A program made the position numbers and the translations under genes. 64,000 nucleotides of DNA from Dinoroseobacter shibae DFL 12 = DSM 16493 (GTDB taxonomy: Bacteria; Pseudomonadota; Alphaproteobacteria; Rhodobacterales; Rhodobacteraceae). Within the stretch, counting starts at the first letter, position 1, and each line of letters starts with the position of its first letter. Under the pieces are notes generated by a model. The model did not search any database. It was not told the origin of the DNA and worked only from the letters and a program-made list of their open reading frames with translations. Below are positions 9,346 to 17,509 of the stretch, piece after piece. Location: NCBI RefSeq assembly GCF_000018145.1, contig NC_009952.1:1054001-1118000 (forward strand), read 5' to 3'.

Positions 9346-10032
9346 ATGCCCGTTCTCGTTGATCCCGCGCCCCGGGGCGCCGCCCGGACGGGCGTGGTGC
9401 AGGTCAAGATCTGCGGGCTGAGAACCGCAGCGGACGTGGATGCCGCGGCCCGGGCCGGGGCGCGCTATGGCGGCTTCGTGTTCTTTCCCAAATCCCCGCG
9501 CCACCTGGAGATCGACGCCGCGGCTGCCCTGGCCGCAGAGGCGCCGGTGGGCCTGGCGAAAGTGGCGCTGGTGGTGAACCCGTCCGATGCCGATCTGGAC
9601 GCGCTGCTGGCCCGGATGCCGGTGGATATCCTGCAGCTTCATGGCCGCGAAACCCCAGCGCGCGTGACCGAGATCCGCACCCGGACCGGCCTGCCGGTGA
9701 TGAAGGCCGTGGGGATCGCCGAGGCCACCGACCTGCCCGCCATCGCCGCATACGAGGCGGTGGCCGACCAGATCCTGGTAGATGCCAAGCCGCCCCGGGA
9801 GGCCACGCTGCCGGGCGGCAACGGGCTGGCTTTCAACTGGCGGCTTCTGCAGGGGCGGGTGTGGCGCAAGCCCTGGATGCTGGCGGGCGGGCTGACGCCC
9901 GAGACGGTGGGTGAGGCGATCCGGCTGACCGGCGCGGCCCAGGTCGATGTGAGCTCCGGTGTCGAGTCGGCACCGGGGGTGAAGGATGCCGGGGCGATCG
10001 CGGATTTCGTGGCCGCGGCGCAGCAGGCTTAA
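9346..10032 (+). CDS. trpF: Phosphoribosylanthranilate isomerase
   Basis: TrpF performs the Amadori rearrangement in tryptophan synthesis. The 228-residue TIM barrel shows VKICGLRT with the catalytic Cys, [17 protein letters not shown] with the catalytic Asp, [12 protein letters not shown] and [15 protein letters not shown]. The ATG at 9346 gives about 15 residues ahead of the usual start, and no strong ribosome site is visible. A GTG a few codons before VKICG (about 9394) is an alternative. It heads a trpF - small gene - trpB arrangement. Confidence 0.95.
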   Translation: MPVLVDPAPRGAARTGVVQVKICGLRTAADVDAAARAGARYGGFVFFPKSPRHLEIDAAAALAAEAPVGLAKVALVVNPSDADLDALLARMPVDILQLHGRETPARVTEIRTRTGLPVMKAVGIAEATDLPAIAAYEAVADQILVDAKPPREATLPGGNGLAFNWRLLQGRVWRKPWMLAGGLTPETVGEAIRLTGAAQVDVSSGVESAPGVKDAGAIADFVAAAQQA

Positions 10033-10066
10033 GCCCTCGTTAACCTGTCTCGGGCACCCTGCGGGC

Positions 10067-10297
10067 ATGGCTGTGCTTCCTCCCCAGATGACCGCGGATG
10101 TCTGGCTCGCGCAACTCTTCGGCTCGAACGAGGCGCGGCGCGGCGGGGTCGTCAAACGCAAGGTGCGCGATGTGGAGCGGTTGGTGGGCCGCAAGCGGTT
10201 TCTTGACGAGCTGGACCGGCTGGGGTTCCAGGCGGTGGAGAACGGGCGCCATTTCGTGGTGTTCTGCAACGCGCTGCCGATCACCCGCCTGCGCTGA
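10067..10297 (+). CDS. Small conserved protein between trpF and trpB
   Basis: A 76-residue basic protein containing VWLAQLFGSNEARRGGVVKRKVRDVERLVG and ending NGRHFVVFCNALPITRLR. I recall similar unnamed proteins at this position in related genomes, sometimes mislabelled as TrpF, but no function is known. It has no signal peptide or membrane segment. The ATG at 10067 is used; an internal ATG at 10088 is also possible. It is followed by four tandem palindromes before trpB. Confidence 0.7.
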   Translation: MAVLPPQMTADVWLAQLFGSNEARRGGVVKRKVRDVERLVGRKRFLDELDRLGFQAVENGRHFVVFCNALPITRLR

Positions 10298-10309
10298 GCC
10301 CGGGCCGGG

Positions 10310-10331
10310 CAAGGGCCTTCGAAGGCCCTTG
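10310..10331. repeat. Tandem palindrome 1 of 4
   Basis: Perfect 22-base palindrome: half-site CAAGGGCCTTC followed by its reverse complement. Confidence 0.9.
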
Positions 10332-10333
10332 GA

Positions 10334-10355
10334 CAACCCGCTTGCAAGCGGGTTG
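10334..10355. repeat. Tandem palindrome 2 of 4
   Basis: Perfect 22-base palindrome: half-site CAACCCGCTTG followed by its reverse complement. It sits 2 bases after palindrome 1. Confidence 0.9.
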
Positions 10356-10356
10356 A

Positions 10357-10378
10357 CACGCGATTTGGAAATCGCGTC
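10357..10378. repeat. Tandem palindrome 3 of 4 (degenerate ends)
   Basis: ACGCGATTT pairs with AAATCGCGT around a central GG (pairing arms 10358-10377). It has the same 22-base frame as its neighbours, but the outer and central pairs are mismatched. Confidence 0.85.
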
Positions 10379-10380
10379 TC

Positions 10381-10402
10381 CAAGGCTTTTCGAAAAGCCT
10401 TG
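10381..10402. repeat. Tandem palindrome 4 of 4
   Basis: Perfect 22-base palindrome: half-site CAAGGCTTTTC followed by its reverse complement. It is followed by TTTACCCC, 57 bases before trpB. Confidence 0.9.
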
Positions 10403-10458
10403 TTTACCCCCTGCGGCAATCGCACTACACCGACCCAAACGCCAGTTTGGAGACCGCC

Positions 10459-11691
<1,233 letters not shown>

Positions 11692-11797
11692 GCGCAAGCC
11701 TCTGATCTGGCGCAAAAAACCTTCGCGTCCCCGGCAGGTTGGGGCGCGATCCGTCCTCGAAATCTCGTCTATACCTTCGGTTTACGGCGGTCCGCCG

Positions 11798-11825
11798 GGG
11801 GTTTAGGGGGGCGGCACTAAACCCC
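11798..11825. promoter_or_regulatory. Inverted repeat between trpB and the Asp-rich cassette
   Basis: GGGGTTTAG (11798-11806) and CTAAACCCC (11817-11825) are perfect 9-base arms with a 10-base spacer. It may be a trpB terminator without a T-run, or an operator for the downstream cassette 91 bases further on. Confidence 0.5.
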
Positions 11826-11915
11826 GCGCCCATGTCCCGGCCCCCGTGCGGTGGGCTAGTCCGACGATACGGACCGGGCATCTCGCCCGGCCCCCTGTCA
11901 GAAAGGACCTCCGAG

Positions 11916-12362
11916 ATGAAACCGATTTTCTCCGCTTCCCTGATCGCCCTCCTGGCCGCCGGTGCAGCCCAGGCAGGCGCGGTCCCCCCTGTCGCGGTCA
12001 TCCACCAGGTGCCGGGCCCGCAGATCGTGCTGGCCAGCCGCGACGCCGACCCGTTCGAAGGGTTGCGCGAGGCCTGGCGCGAGGCGCGCGAGCAGGTGCG
12101 CAGTGACTGGCAGTCGGCGCGCGGGCATTTCGATGGCGACCGGGACGAAGACGATGACCGGGATGACGACCGCGACGATGACCGGGATGAAGACGACGAC
12201 CGCGATGATGATCGGGACGATCGGGACGACCGCGATGACGACCGCGATGACCGGGATGACGACCGCGATGACGACCGGGATGACAGCGACGATGATCGCG
12301 ACGACAGTGACGACAGCGACGATAGTGACGACGACGGGGATGACGACGGTGACGACGACTGA
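11916..12362 (+). CDS. Exported Asp/Arg-repeat acidic protein
   Basis: A 148-residue protein of unknown function. Residues 1-22 are a clear signal peptide (LIALLAAGAAQA then GAV), predicting export to the periplasm or beyond. A middle part (about residues 25-70) contains DPFEGLREAWREAREQVRSDWQSARGH, which is amphipathic. From about residue 72 to the end it is almost entirely Asp with Arg, Ser and Glu in short DRDDD/DRDE units, then DSDD/DGDD. Such tails usually bind divalent cations. GAAAGGA ahead of the ATG supports the start at 11916; a longer frame from 11739 lacks a signal peptide. The next gene shares the tail type and direction. Confidence 0.75.
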   Translation: MKPIFSASLIALLAAGAAQAGAVPPVAVIHQVPGPQIVLASRDADPFEGLREAWREAREQVRSDWQSARGHFDGDRDEDDDRDDDRDDDRDEDDDRDDDRDDRDDRDDDRDDRDDDRDDDRDDSDDDRDDSDDSDDSDDDGDDDGDDD

Positions 12363-12443
12363 GTAAGCTGCCCCCGACACGCAGCAAGCTGAGGCGCGGC
12401 GCTCCGGACCCCCCCCGGCGCGCCGTGCCCCACGGAGGACCCA

Positions 12444-12914
12444 ATGGCCCAGACACGCCGCCATTTCATTGCGCAGCTCGGCGCGGCCCTCGCCGCCGGG
12501 CCCGTCCTTGCGCAATCGGATCCGACCCGCGCGGTCCTGGACCGGATCCAGGACGAAGGCTTCATTATCGAGCGATTGAGCCGCACCTGGCTGGGCCGGG
12601 TCCGGATCATCTCCCGGCGGGGCACGGTGACCCGCGAAACCGTGGTCGATCCGCGCTATGGCGAGGTCCTGCGTGACCTGCTGCGCGATCCCGCCCGGCG
12701 TCAGGACAATGACGGACCGGACGATCTCCGCAGCGGACGATCCGGCGGGCGCGATGATGACCGGGATGATGATCGCGACGACGATTCCGACGATGACGGC
12801 GATGACGACTCCGACGACGGGGATGACGACTCCGACGACGGGGATGACGGCGACGACGGCGACGATGGCGACGACGGGGACGATGGCGACGACGGGGACG
12901 ACGGCGATGACTGA
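12444..12914 (+). CDS. Tat-exported PepSY-like protein with Asp-rich tail
   Basis: A 156-residue protein of unknown function. It starts MAQTRRHFIAQLGAALAAG, a twin-arginine signal with cleavage near VLAQ. Residues about 26-80 (AVLDRIQDEGFIIERLSR through RETVVDPRYGEVLRDLL) resemble a single PepSY domain: helix, strand pair, then a VDPxxGEV end. From about residue 100 onward it is Asp with Ser/Gly in DDDS, then repeated DDG units, encoded by near-perfect 9-base DNA repeats. The ATG at 12444 follows CGGAGGA. It overlaps the LuxR-type gene by 8 bases, so translation of the two is likely coupled. Confidence 0.75.
   Translation: MAQTRRHFIAQLGAALAAGPVLAQSDPTRAVLDRIQDEGFIIERLSRTWLGRVRIISRRGTVTRETVVDPRYGEVLRDLLRDPARRQDNDGPDDLRSGRSGGRDDDRDDDRDDDSDDDGDDDSDDGDDDSDDGDDGDDGDDGDDGDDGDDGDDGDD
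12757..12911. repeat. Trinucleotide-rich GAY/GACGGN microsatellite-like tract
   Basis: The tract encodes the Asp-Gly/Ser tail as repeats of GACGAC-GGN or GATGAC-GGN. Nine-base periodicity is exact over several units near 12845-12905, so the length may vary by slippage. A related GAY/CGY tract lies at 12131-12361 in the preceding gene. Confidence 0.8.
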
Positions 12915-13449
12915 GATCACCGCCGTCCGCGCGCGCCGCTCCGTCTCTCTGACGGTGGTTCTGTGTGTCCAGGTCGTCTGCGCCTTTTTCTTCGTGGCCG
13001 ATATCACGCTGTCGGTGCTGGGCATCCCCTTTGCGCCGCTCAGCTGGCAAGTGATGGAACTGATCGAGATCGGCGCGGCCCTCGGCCTGATCATCGGGGT
13101 GGCCGTGGGCATCCTCGCCCTGCGCGAGGCCCGCGCGCGCACCGCCGTGGCCGAGCGCGCGTTGCAGGCCGCCTCCGGCGCGTTCATGGACCTGGTGGAA
13201 GAGCGTTTCACCGAATGGGGCCTGACCCCGGCGGAACGGGACGTGGCGCTGTTCGCGCTCAAGGGCCTGACCCTGCAGGAAATCGCGGCCATGCGCGCCA
13301 CCTCCGAGGGGACGGTGAAAGCCCAGACCAACGCGATCTATCGCAAGTCGGGCGTGGCCAACCGGGCGCAGCTGGTCTCGCTCTTCGTCGAGGACCTGAT
13401 GGGGGAGGCGATCTCGAGACCCGGTGTCGACGCGGCCCCGGCCCGTTAA
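12907..13449 (+). CDS. Membrane-anchored LuxR-type transcription regulator
   Basis: A 180-residue protein with two membrane segments at about residues 13-37 (SLTVVLCVQVVCAFFFVAD) and 47-70 (VMELIEIGAALGLIIGVAVGILAL). A short coiled linker leads to a C-terminal LuxR helix-turn-helix (LTPAERDVALFALKGLTLQEIAAMRATSEGTVKAQTNAIYRKSG, split across residues 105-150). No receiver or autoinducer domain is present, so the signal would come through the membrane part. The ATG at 12907 overlaps the previous gene by 8 bases. An envelope sensor regulating its acidic exported neighbours is a reasonable inference, not shown. Confidence 0.85.
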   Translation: MTEITAVRARRSVSLTVVLCVQVVCAFFFVADITLSVLGIPFAPLSWQVMELIEIGAALGLIIGVAVGILALREARARTAVAERALQAASGAFMDLVEERFTEWGLTPAERDVALFALKGLTLQEIAAMRATSEGTVKAQTNAIYRKSGVANRAQLVSLFVEDLMGEAISRPGVDAAPAR

Positions 13450-13467
13450 CCTATTCGGAAAGTTGAA

Positions 13468-13485
13468 TGTTTCGCATGCGAAACA
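13468..13485. promoter_or_regulatory. Perfect 18-base palindrome, likely operator
   Basis: TGTTTCGCATGCGAAACA is a perfect palindrome with no loop, as expected for a homodimeric repressor site rather than a hairpin. It lies 19 bases after the LuxR-type gene and 350 bases before the TRAP operon. Confidence 0.65.
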
Positions 13486-13541
13486 AATATCTGGAAGCCC
13501 TTGATCCCCGGCGATTTCGCGAAAAAATTTGTCGGCGGTCT

Positions 13542-13561
13542 CGGGCCCGGGACCGGGCCCG
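13542..13561. terminator. GC-only 9+2+9 palindrome
   Basis: CGGGCCCGG pairs with CCGGGCCCG around GA. It may terminate transcription from the LuxR cassette, although no T-run follows. The geometry resembles palindrome 3 ahead of trpB. Confidence 0.4.
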
Positions 13562-13834
13562 CCGTTAACCTGCGCGTCCCGCGCGCGGCTGCCGCGTCCA
13601 CGACCCGGCGCTTTGTGATGCGCGTCGCCGCGCAACCGGGCAGGTGCACGATCCGCAGGCATCGACCCAGCCCGCAGGGCTTGCACACCCTGGTCGGACA
13701 TGCCCTTATCCCCCTGTCAGACATACCAAAGCCCCCCCGGGCCAGAGCACGGCCGCGCGCGCATCCCGCGCCGATCCGTGCCCGCGGCGAGGGCCAGCAG
13801 CGGCATGTTCGACCCATAAAACAGGGAGCCAACA

Positions 13835-14809
13835 ATGATCCGTTTCAAGACCTTCGCCGCCAGTGCCGCGGCGGCCACCCTTCTGGCGCAGGCCATCCCG
13901 GCCGTGGCCGAAACCGCCTGGGACATGGCGACACCCTATCCGGATGCGGAATTCCACACCCGCAACATCACACAATTCGCCGAGGACATCGCGGCGGCCA
14001 CCGATGGCGGGCTGACCATCACCGTCCATTCCGGCGCGTCGCTGTTCAAGCACCCGGAAATCAAGCGCGCGGTCCAGAACCAGTTCGTGCCCATCGGCGA
14101 GGTGCTGATGGCCAACCTGTTCAACGAGGATCCGATCTTCGGCGCGGACAACATCCCCTTCATCGCCACCACCTACGAGGACGCCAAGGCGCTCTGGGAT
14201 GCGCAGCGCCCTCTGGTCGAGGCCAAGCTGGCCGAGGATGGCATCCGCCTCCTCTATGCGGTGCCGTGGCCGGGGCAGGGGTTCTATACCAACAAGCCGC
14301 TGGAGACGGGCAGCGACCTCGAAGGGCTGCGGTTCCGGACCTACAACGCCACCACCGCGCGGATGGCCGAGCTGCTGGGCGCCTCGCCCACCACCATCGA
14401 GGCGGTGGAGATCCCGCAGGCGTTTTCCACCGGTATCGTGGATGCGATGGTCACCTCCGGCGCCACGGGCGCGCGCACCAAGGCCTGGGACTTCACGACC
14501 GAGTTCTATGACCTGCAGGCCTGGCTGCCCAAGAACATGATCATCGTCAACGAAAGCGCCTTCTCCGGCCTGCCCGAGGATCAGCAGCAGGCGATCCTCG
14601 ACGCCGCCGCCGCCGCCGAGACCCGCGGTTGGGAGATGAGCGAGAGCGTGGCGACCGAAACCGTGGCCGAACTGGGCGAGAACATGACCGTGCATGCGGC
14701 CAGTGAGGCGCTGATGTCCGACCTTGCCGCCGTGGGCGAGACCATGGCCGCCGAATGGGCCGAGAATGTTGGCCCCGATGGGCAGGCCCTGCTCGATGCG
14801 CTGAAGTAA
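13835..14809 (+). CDS. dctP: TRAP transporter substrate-binding protein (DctP family)
   Basis: A periplasmic binding protein for a TRAP importer of organic anions. The 324-residue protein has a signal peptide (MIRFKTFAASAAAATLLAQAIPAVA). The DctP fold signature follows: IPFIATTYEDAKALW, LEGLRFRTYNATTARMAELLGASPTTIEAVEIPQA and STGIVDAMVTSG. Arg in RFRTY is the usual carboxylate-binding residue. It heads a dctP-dctQ-dctM operon. A strong hairpin after the stop probably raises its expression over the membrane subunits. The substrate cannot be read from sequence. Confidence 0.93.
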   Translation: MIRFKTFAASAAAATLLAQAIPAVAETAWDMATPYPDAEFHTRNITQFAEDIAAATDGGLTITVHSGASLFKHPEIKRAVQNQFVPIGEVLMANLFNEDPIFGADNIPFIATTYEDAKALWDAQRPLVEAKLAEDGIRLLYAVPWPGQGFYTNKPLETGSDLEGLRFRTYNATTARMAELLGASPTTIEAVEIPQAFSTGIVDAMVTSGATGARTKAWDFTTEFYDLQAWLPKNMIIVNESAFSGLPEDQQQAILDAAAAAETRGWEMSESVATETVAELGENMTVHAASEALMSDLAAVGETMAAEWAENVGPDGQALLDALK

Positions 14810-14816
14810 ACGACAC

Positions 14817-14844
14817 GAGGGGCGCCGGGCAATCGGCGCCCCTC
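14817..14844 (+). terminator. Intercistronic hairpin between dctP and dctQ
   Basis: GAGGGGCGCCG pairs with CGGCGCCCCTC around a 6-base loop, with no T-run. Such hairpins after the binding-protein gene stabilise its mRNA and reduce read-through. Confidence 0.7.
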
Positions 14845-14861
14845 TGCGCGAAAGGACGGGC

Positions 14862-15407
14862 ATGCTGACACGGACCCTCGACAGGATCTACACCGCCGCG
14901 GGTGCGCTGGCGGGCGTCTTCCTGGTGCTGATCTGCGTGATCGTCACCGCCCAGATCGTCGCCCGGCAACTCGAGACGATCATTCCCTCTGCCGACCAGT
15001 TTGCGGGGTTCTGCCTGGCGGCCACGTCTTTCCTGGGCCTGGCCTACAGTTTTCGCAGCGGAAGCCATATCCGCGTGACGCTGTTCACGCAGCTGTTGCG
15101 CGGCCCCGGCGGGCGGCTCGCGCTGATCCTGGCGCTGGCCGTGGGGGCCGCGATTGCCGCCACGCTGGCCTGGCACACCAGCGCCATGGTGGCGCAGAAC
15201 TTCGCGCGCGGCGAGGTCACTTCGGGCCTTGTGCCCGTGCCCCTCTGGATCCCGCAGATCGGCATGGCCCTCGGTGTGATCCTGTTTGCCGTGGCGATCG
15301 TCGAGGATCTCGTCCGCGCGATCCTCGGCCACCAGACCCTGTTCGACGCAGCGGAGCGCAAGCTCAAGGACGCGCAGGAGGCGGGCGAGCCCGTCGACCC
15401 CGTTTGA
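14862..15407 (+). CDS. dctQ: TRAP transporter small permease (DctQ)
   Basis: A 181-residue protein with four membrane segments (about 13-35, 45-65, 82-102, 122-145). It has the DctQ pattern of a conserved Arg-rich loop after segment 2 (YSFRSGSHIRVTL). It joins the large permease in the membrane. GAAAGGA ahead of the ATG at 14862. Second gene of the operon, 30 bases before dctM. Confidence 0.92.
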   Translation: MLTRTLDRIYTAAGALAGVFLVLICVIVTAQIVARQLETIIPSADQFAGFCLAATSFLGLAYSFRSGSHIRVTLFTQLLRGPGGRLALILALAVGAAIAATLAWHTSAMVAQNFARGEVTSGLVPVPLWIPQIGMALGVILFAVAIVEDLVRAILGHQTLFDAAERKLKDAQEAGEPVDPV

Positions 15408-15437
15408 CCCCCAAGCCCCTCGCATAAGGCCGCGCCG

Positions 15438-16742
15438 ATGGACCCCGATATCATCTCTCTCATCCTGATCGGTGCGATGCTCGCGATGCTCGCGGCGGGC
15501 ATCTGGGTGTCGCTGACGCTGATGATCGTGGGGTTTCTGGGCATCGCCCTGTTCTCCAACGCGCCGGCGGGCGCGATCATGGCCACGACCATCTGGGCGC
15601 AAAGCTGGTCCTGGGCGCTCACGGCCCTGCCGCTCTTCATCTGGATGGGGGAGATCCTGTTCCGCACCAAGCTGGCGGCCAACATGTTCAACGGCCTCGT
15701 GCCCTGGATGAACGCGCTGCCGGGGCGATTGCTCCATGTGAACGTGGCAAGTTGCGGGCTGTTCGCCGCCGTCTCGGGCTCGTCGGCGGCCACCACCGCC
15801 ACCATCGGCCGGATCACCATCCCCGAGCTGGAAAAGCGCGATTACGACCAGAACATGATCGTGGGCTCGCTCGCGGGCTCGGCGACGCTGGGCTTTCTGA
15901 TCCCGCCCTCGATCATCCTGATCGTCTACGGGGTGGCCGCCGAGGTGTCGATCAGCCGCCTGTTCATCGCAGGCATCCTGCCGGGGCTGATGCTGATGGT
16001 GCTCTTCATGGGCTACATCATGCTGTGGTCGCTGATGCATCCCGACCGCACCCCACCCGCAGAGCCGCGCATTCCATACCTGGAACGGATCAAGGCGACG
16101 GCGGGGCTCTTCCCGATGCTGGGCCTGATCTTCGCGGTGATCGGGTCGATCTACGCGGGCCTCGCCACGCCGACCGAGGCGGCGGCGGTCGGGGTTCTGG
16201 GCGCGCTGCTGCTCTCGGCCTTGTCGGGCACGCTCAACTGGGCCTCGTTTCGCGACAGCGTCGCGGGGGCCACGCGCACCACCTGCATGATCACGCTGAT
16301 CCTGGCGGGGGCGGCGTTCCTGTCGGTGGCCATGGGCTTCACCGGCATCCCGCGCAACCTCGCCGCCTGGGTCGGGAGTTTCGAGCTGAGCCAGTTCCAG
16401 CTGCTGCTGGCGCTGACACTGCTGTTCGTGGTGATGGGGTGTTTTCTCGACGGGATTTCCATCGTGGTGCTGACTGCGTCGGTGATCATGCCGATGGTGC
16501 AGGGGGCCGGGATCGACCTGATTTGGTTCGGGATCTACCTGGTGGTGGTGATCGAGATGTCGCAGATCACGCCGCCCGTGGGGATCAACCTGTTCATTCT
16601 GCAATCCATGACCCGCCACGACCTGCTGACCGTGGCGAAAATGGCCTTCCCGTTCTTCCTGGTGCTGGTGCTGGCGACGCTGCTGCTGATCCTGTTTCCG
16701 GGGATCGCGACCTATCTGCCGAGCCTGATGACCCGCGGTTAG
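15438..16742 (+). CDS. dctM: TRAP transporter large permease (DctM)
   Basis: A 434-residue, about 12-segment sodium-coupled permease. Family marks are WMGEILFRTKLAANMFNGL, the SGSSAATTATIGRITIPELEKRDYD segment in pieces, LIPPSIILIVYGVAAEVSI, TPTEAAAVGV and PPVGINLFILQ. It ends the operon and overlaps by 4 bases with the convergent gene on the minus strand; no terminator is visible between them. Confidence 0.95.
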   Translation: MDPDIISLILIGAMLAMLAAGIWVSLTLMIVGFLGIALFSNAPAGAIMATTIWAQSWSWALTALPLFIWMGEILFRTKLAANMFNGLVPWMNALPGRLLHVNVASCGLFAAVSGSSAATTATIGRITIPELEKRDYDQNMIVGSLAGSATLGFLIPPSIILIVYGVAAEVSISRLFIAGILPGLMLMVLFMGYIMLWSLMHPDRTPPAEPRIPYLERIKATAGLFPMLGLIFAVIGSIYAGLATPTEAAAVGVLGALLLSALSGTLNWASFRDSVAGATRTTCMITLILAGAAFLSVAMGFTGIPRNLAAWVGSFELSQFQLLLALTLLFVVMGCFLDGISIVVLTASVIMPMVQGAGIDLIWFGIYLVVVIEMSQITPPVGINLFILQSMTRHDLLTVAKMAFPFFLVLVLATLLLILFPGIATYLPSLMTRG

Positions 16743-17509
16743 TGGTCTTCGAGGATCCGGCCGCGCCCGCGCACCCGGTCCGCGATCCCGGCCTGCCGCA
16801 TGGCGGCCCAGGCGCTGACCGTGTTGATGGCGATGGCGGGCTTGCCGAGCCAGCGCTCGGCCTCGGCGCAGACCGCCGCCCCGGCAAGGTTCGTGCCCAC
16901 CTGCACCAGCGCGTCGACCTCGGGGGCATCCAGCGCCTGCAACTCCGCGCGGATGCGGGCCTCGGGCACCTGCGCGATGGCGCGGGGGCTGGCGCATTCG
17001 AGCCCCTTCAGGGCGGTCACCTCGAACCCCGCCTCGGTCAGCCAATTGCGCACCTGTTCGTCGCCCTTGGGCATGTGCGGGGTCAGCACGGCGATGCGTT
17101 TCGCGCCGAACGCCCGCAGCCCCGCGGCCACCGCGTCCGAGCCGAGGATCACCGGCACGCCCGCATGGGCCGAAAGCTTCGCCTTGAGGTCCTCGGATCC
17201 GGCCAGCCCGCCCCAGAACGCCTCAAGTGCGACGCCCATGATCAGGCTGTCGACCCCGGCGGTCATCACCTGGTCCGTGGCGGTCTCGATCCCGGCGCGC
17301 ATGGCGGCCACGTGGTCGAGGAAATTGTCGGTCGAGATCTTCTTGTTCGAGATCGGGATGCGCCCGATATGGAAGGTCACGCCGGTCACGCGCACCGCGT
17401 CGGTCTCGGGCTGCACGATGGTGTTGGTCGAGGGTACGACGACGCCGATCTTCTGGCGGTCGCCGAGGGCGTCGGGGGGCGGGGGCGCATCGGGGGGCGT
17501 ATCGGTCAT
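16739..17509 (-). CDS. Asp/Glu racemase-superfamily protein (maleate isomerase/arylmalonate decarboxylase-like), cysteines missing
   Basis: A 256-residue protein of the maleate cis-trans isomerase/AMDase fold: IGVVVPSTNTIVQPE, IPISNKK, VPVILGSDAVAAGLRAFGAKRIAVLTP, DALVQVGTNLAGA. In maleate isomerases two cysteines catalyse. Here the first site reads LIMGVALEAFW and the second VQVGTNL, with Gly where the second Cys would be. So either the chemistry differs or a different subfamily is present. It is the last gene of a minus-strand operon; its ATG overlaps the stop of the FAD hydroxylase (ATGA). An isomerase, lyase or decarboxylase step on a ring-cleavage product is the likely role. Confidence 0.75.
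   Translation of the reverse strand: MTDTPPDAPPPPDALGDRQKIGVVVPSTNTIVQPETDAVRVTGVTFHIGRIPISNKKISTDNFLDHVAAMRAGIETATDQVMTAGVDSLIMGVALEAFWGGLAGSEDLKAKLSAHAGVPVILGSDAVAAGLRAFGAKRIAVLTPHMPKGDEQVRNWLTEAGFEVTALKGLECASPRAIAQVPEARIRAELQALDAPEVDALVQVGTNLAGAAVCAEAERWLGKPAIAINTVSAWAAMRQAGIADRVRGRGRILEDH

Larger units (their letters stand above)
13450..13834. other. 385-base intergenic region ahead of the TRAP operon
   Basis: No gene seen. It contains an 18-base perfect palindrome (13468-13485), the smaller palindrome TTTCGCGAAA (13515-13524), a 9+2+9 GC palindrome (13542-13561) and a GTTAACC motif (13564-13570). It presumably carries the TRAP promoter and its operators. Confidence 0.6.

Noticed and set aside
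11898-13331. Long minus-strand open frame of 477 residues with Val/Ile-rich repeats, opposite the Asp-rich genes
   Set aside because: It is the complement of the GAY-rich tracts (GTC/ATC on the other strand). It has no start context or family character and is explained by the repeats.
14547-17045. 832-residue minus-strand open frame
   Set aside because: Antisense of the TRAP dctP-dctQ-dctM genes and shadow of the racemase-like gene; no family signature.
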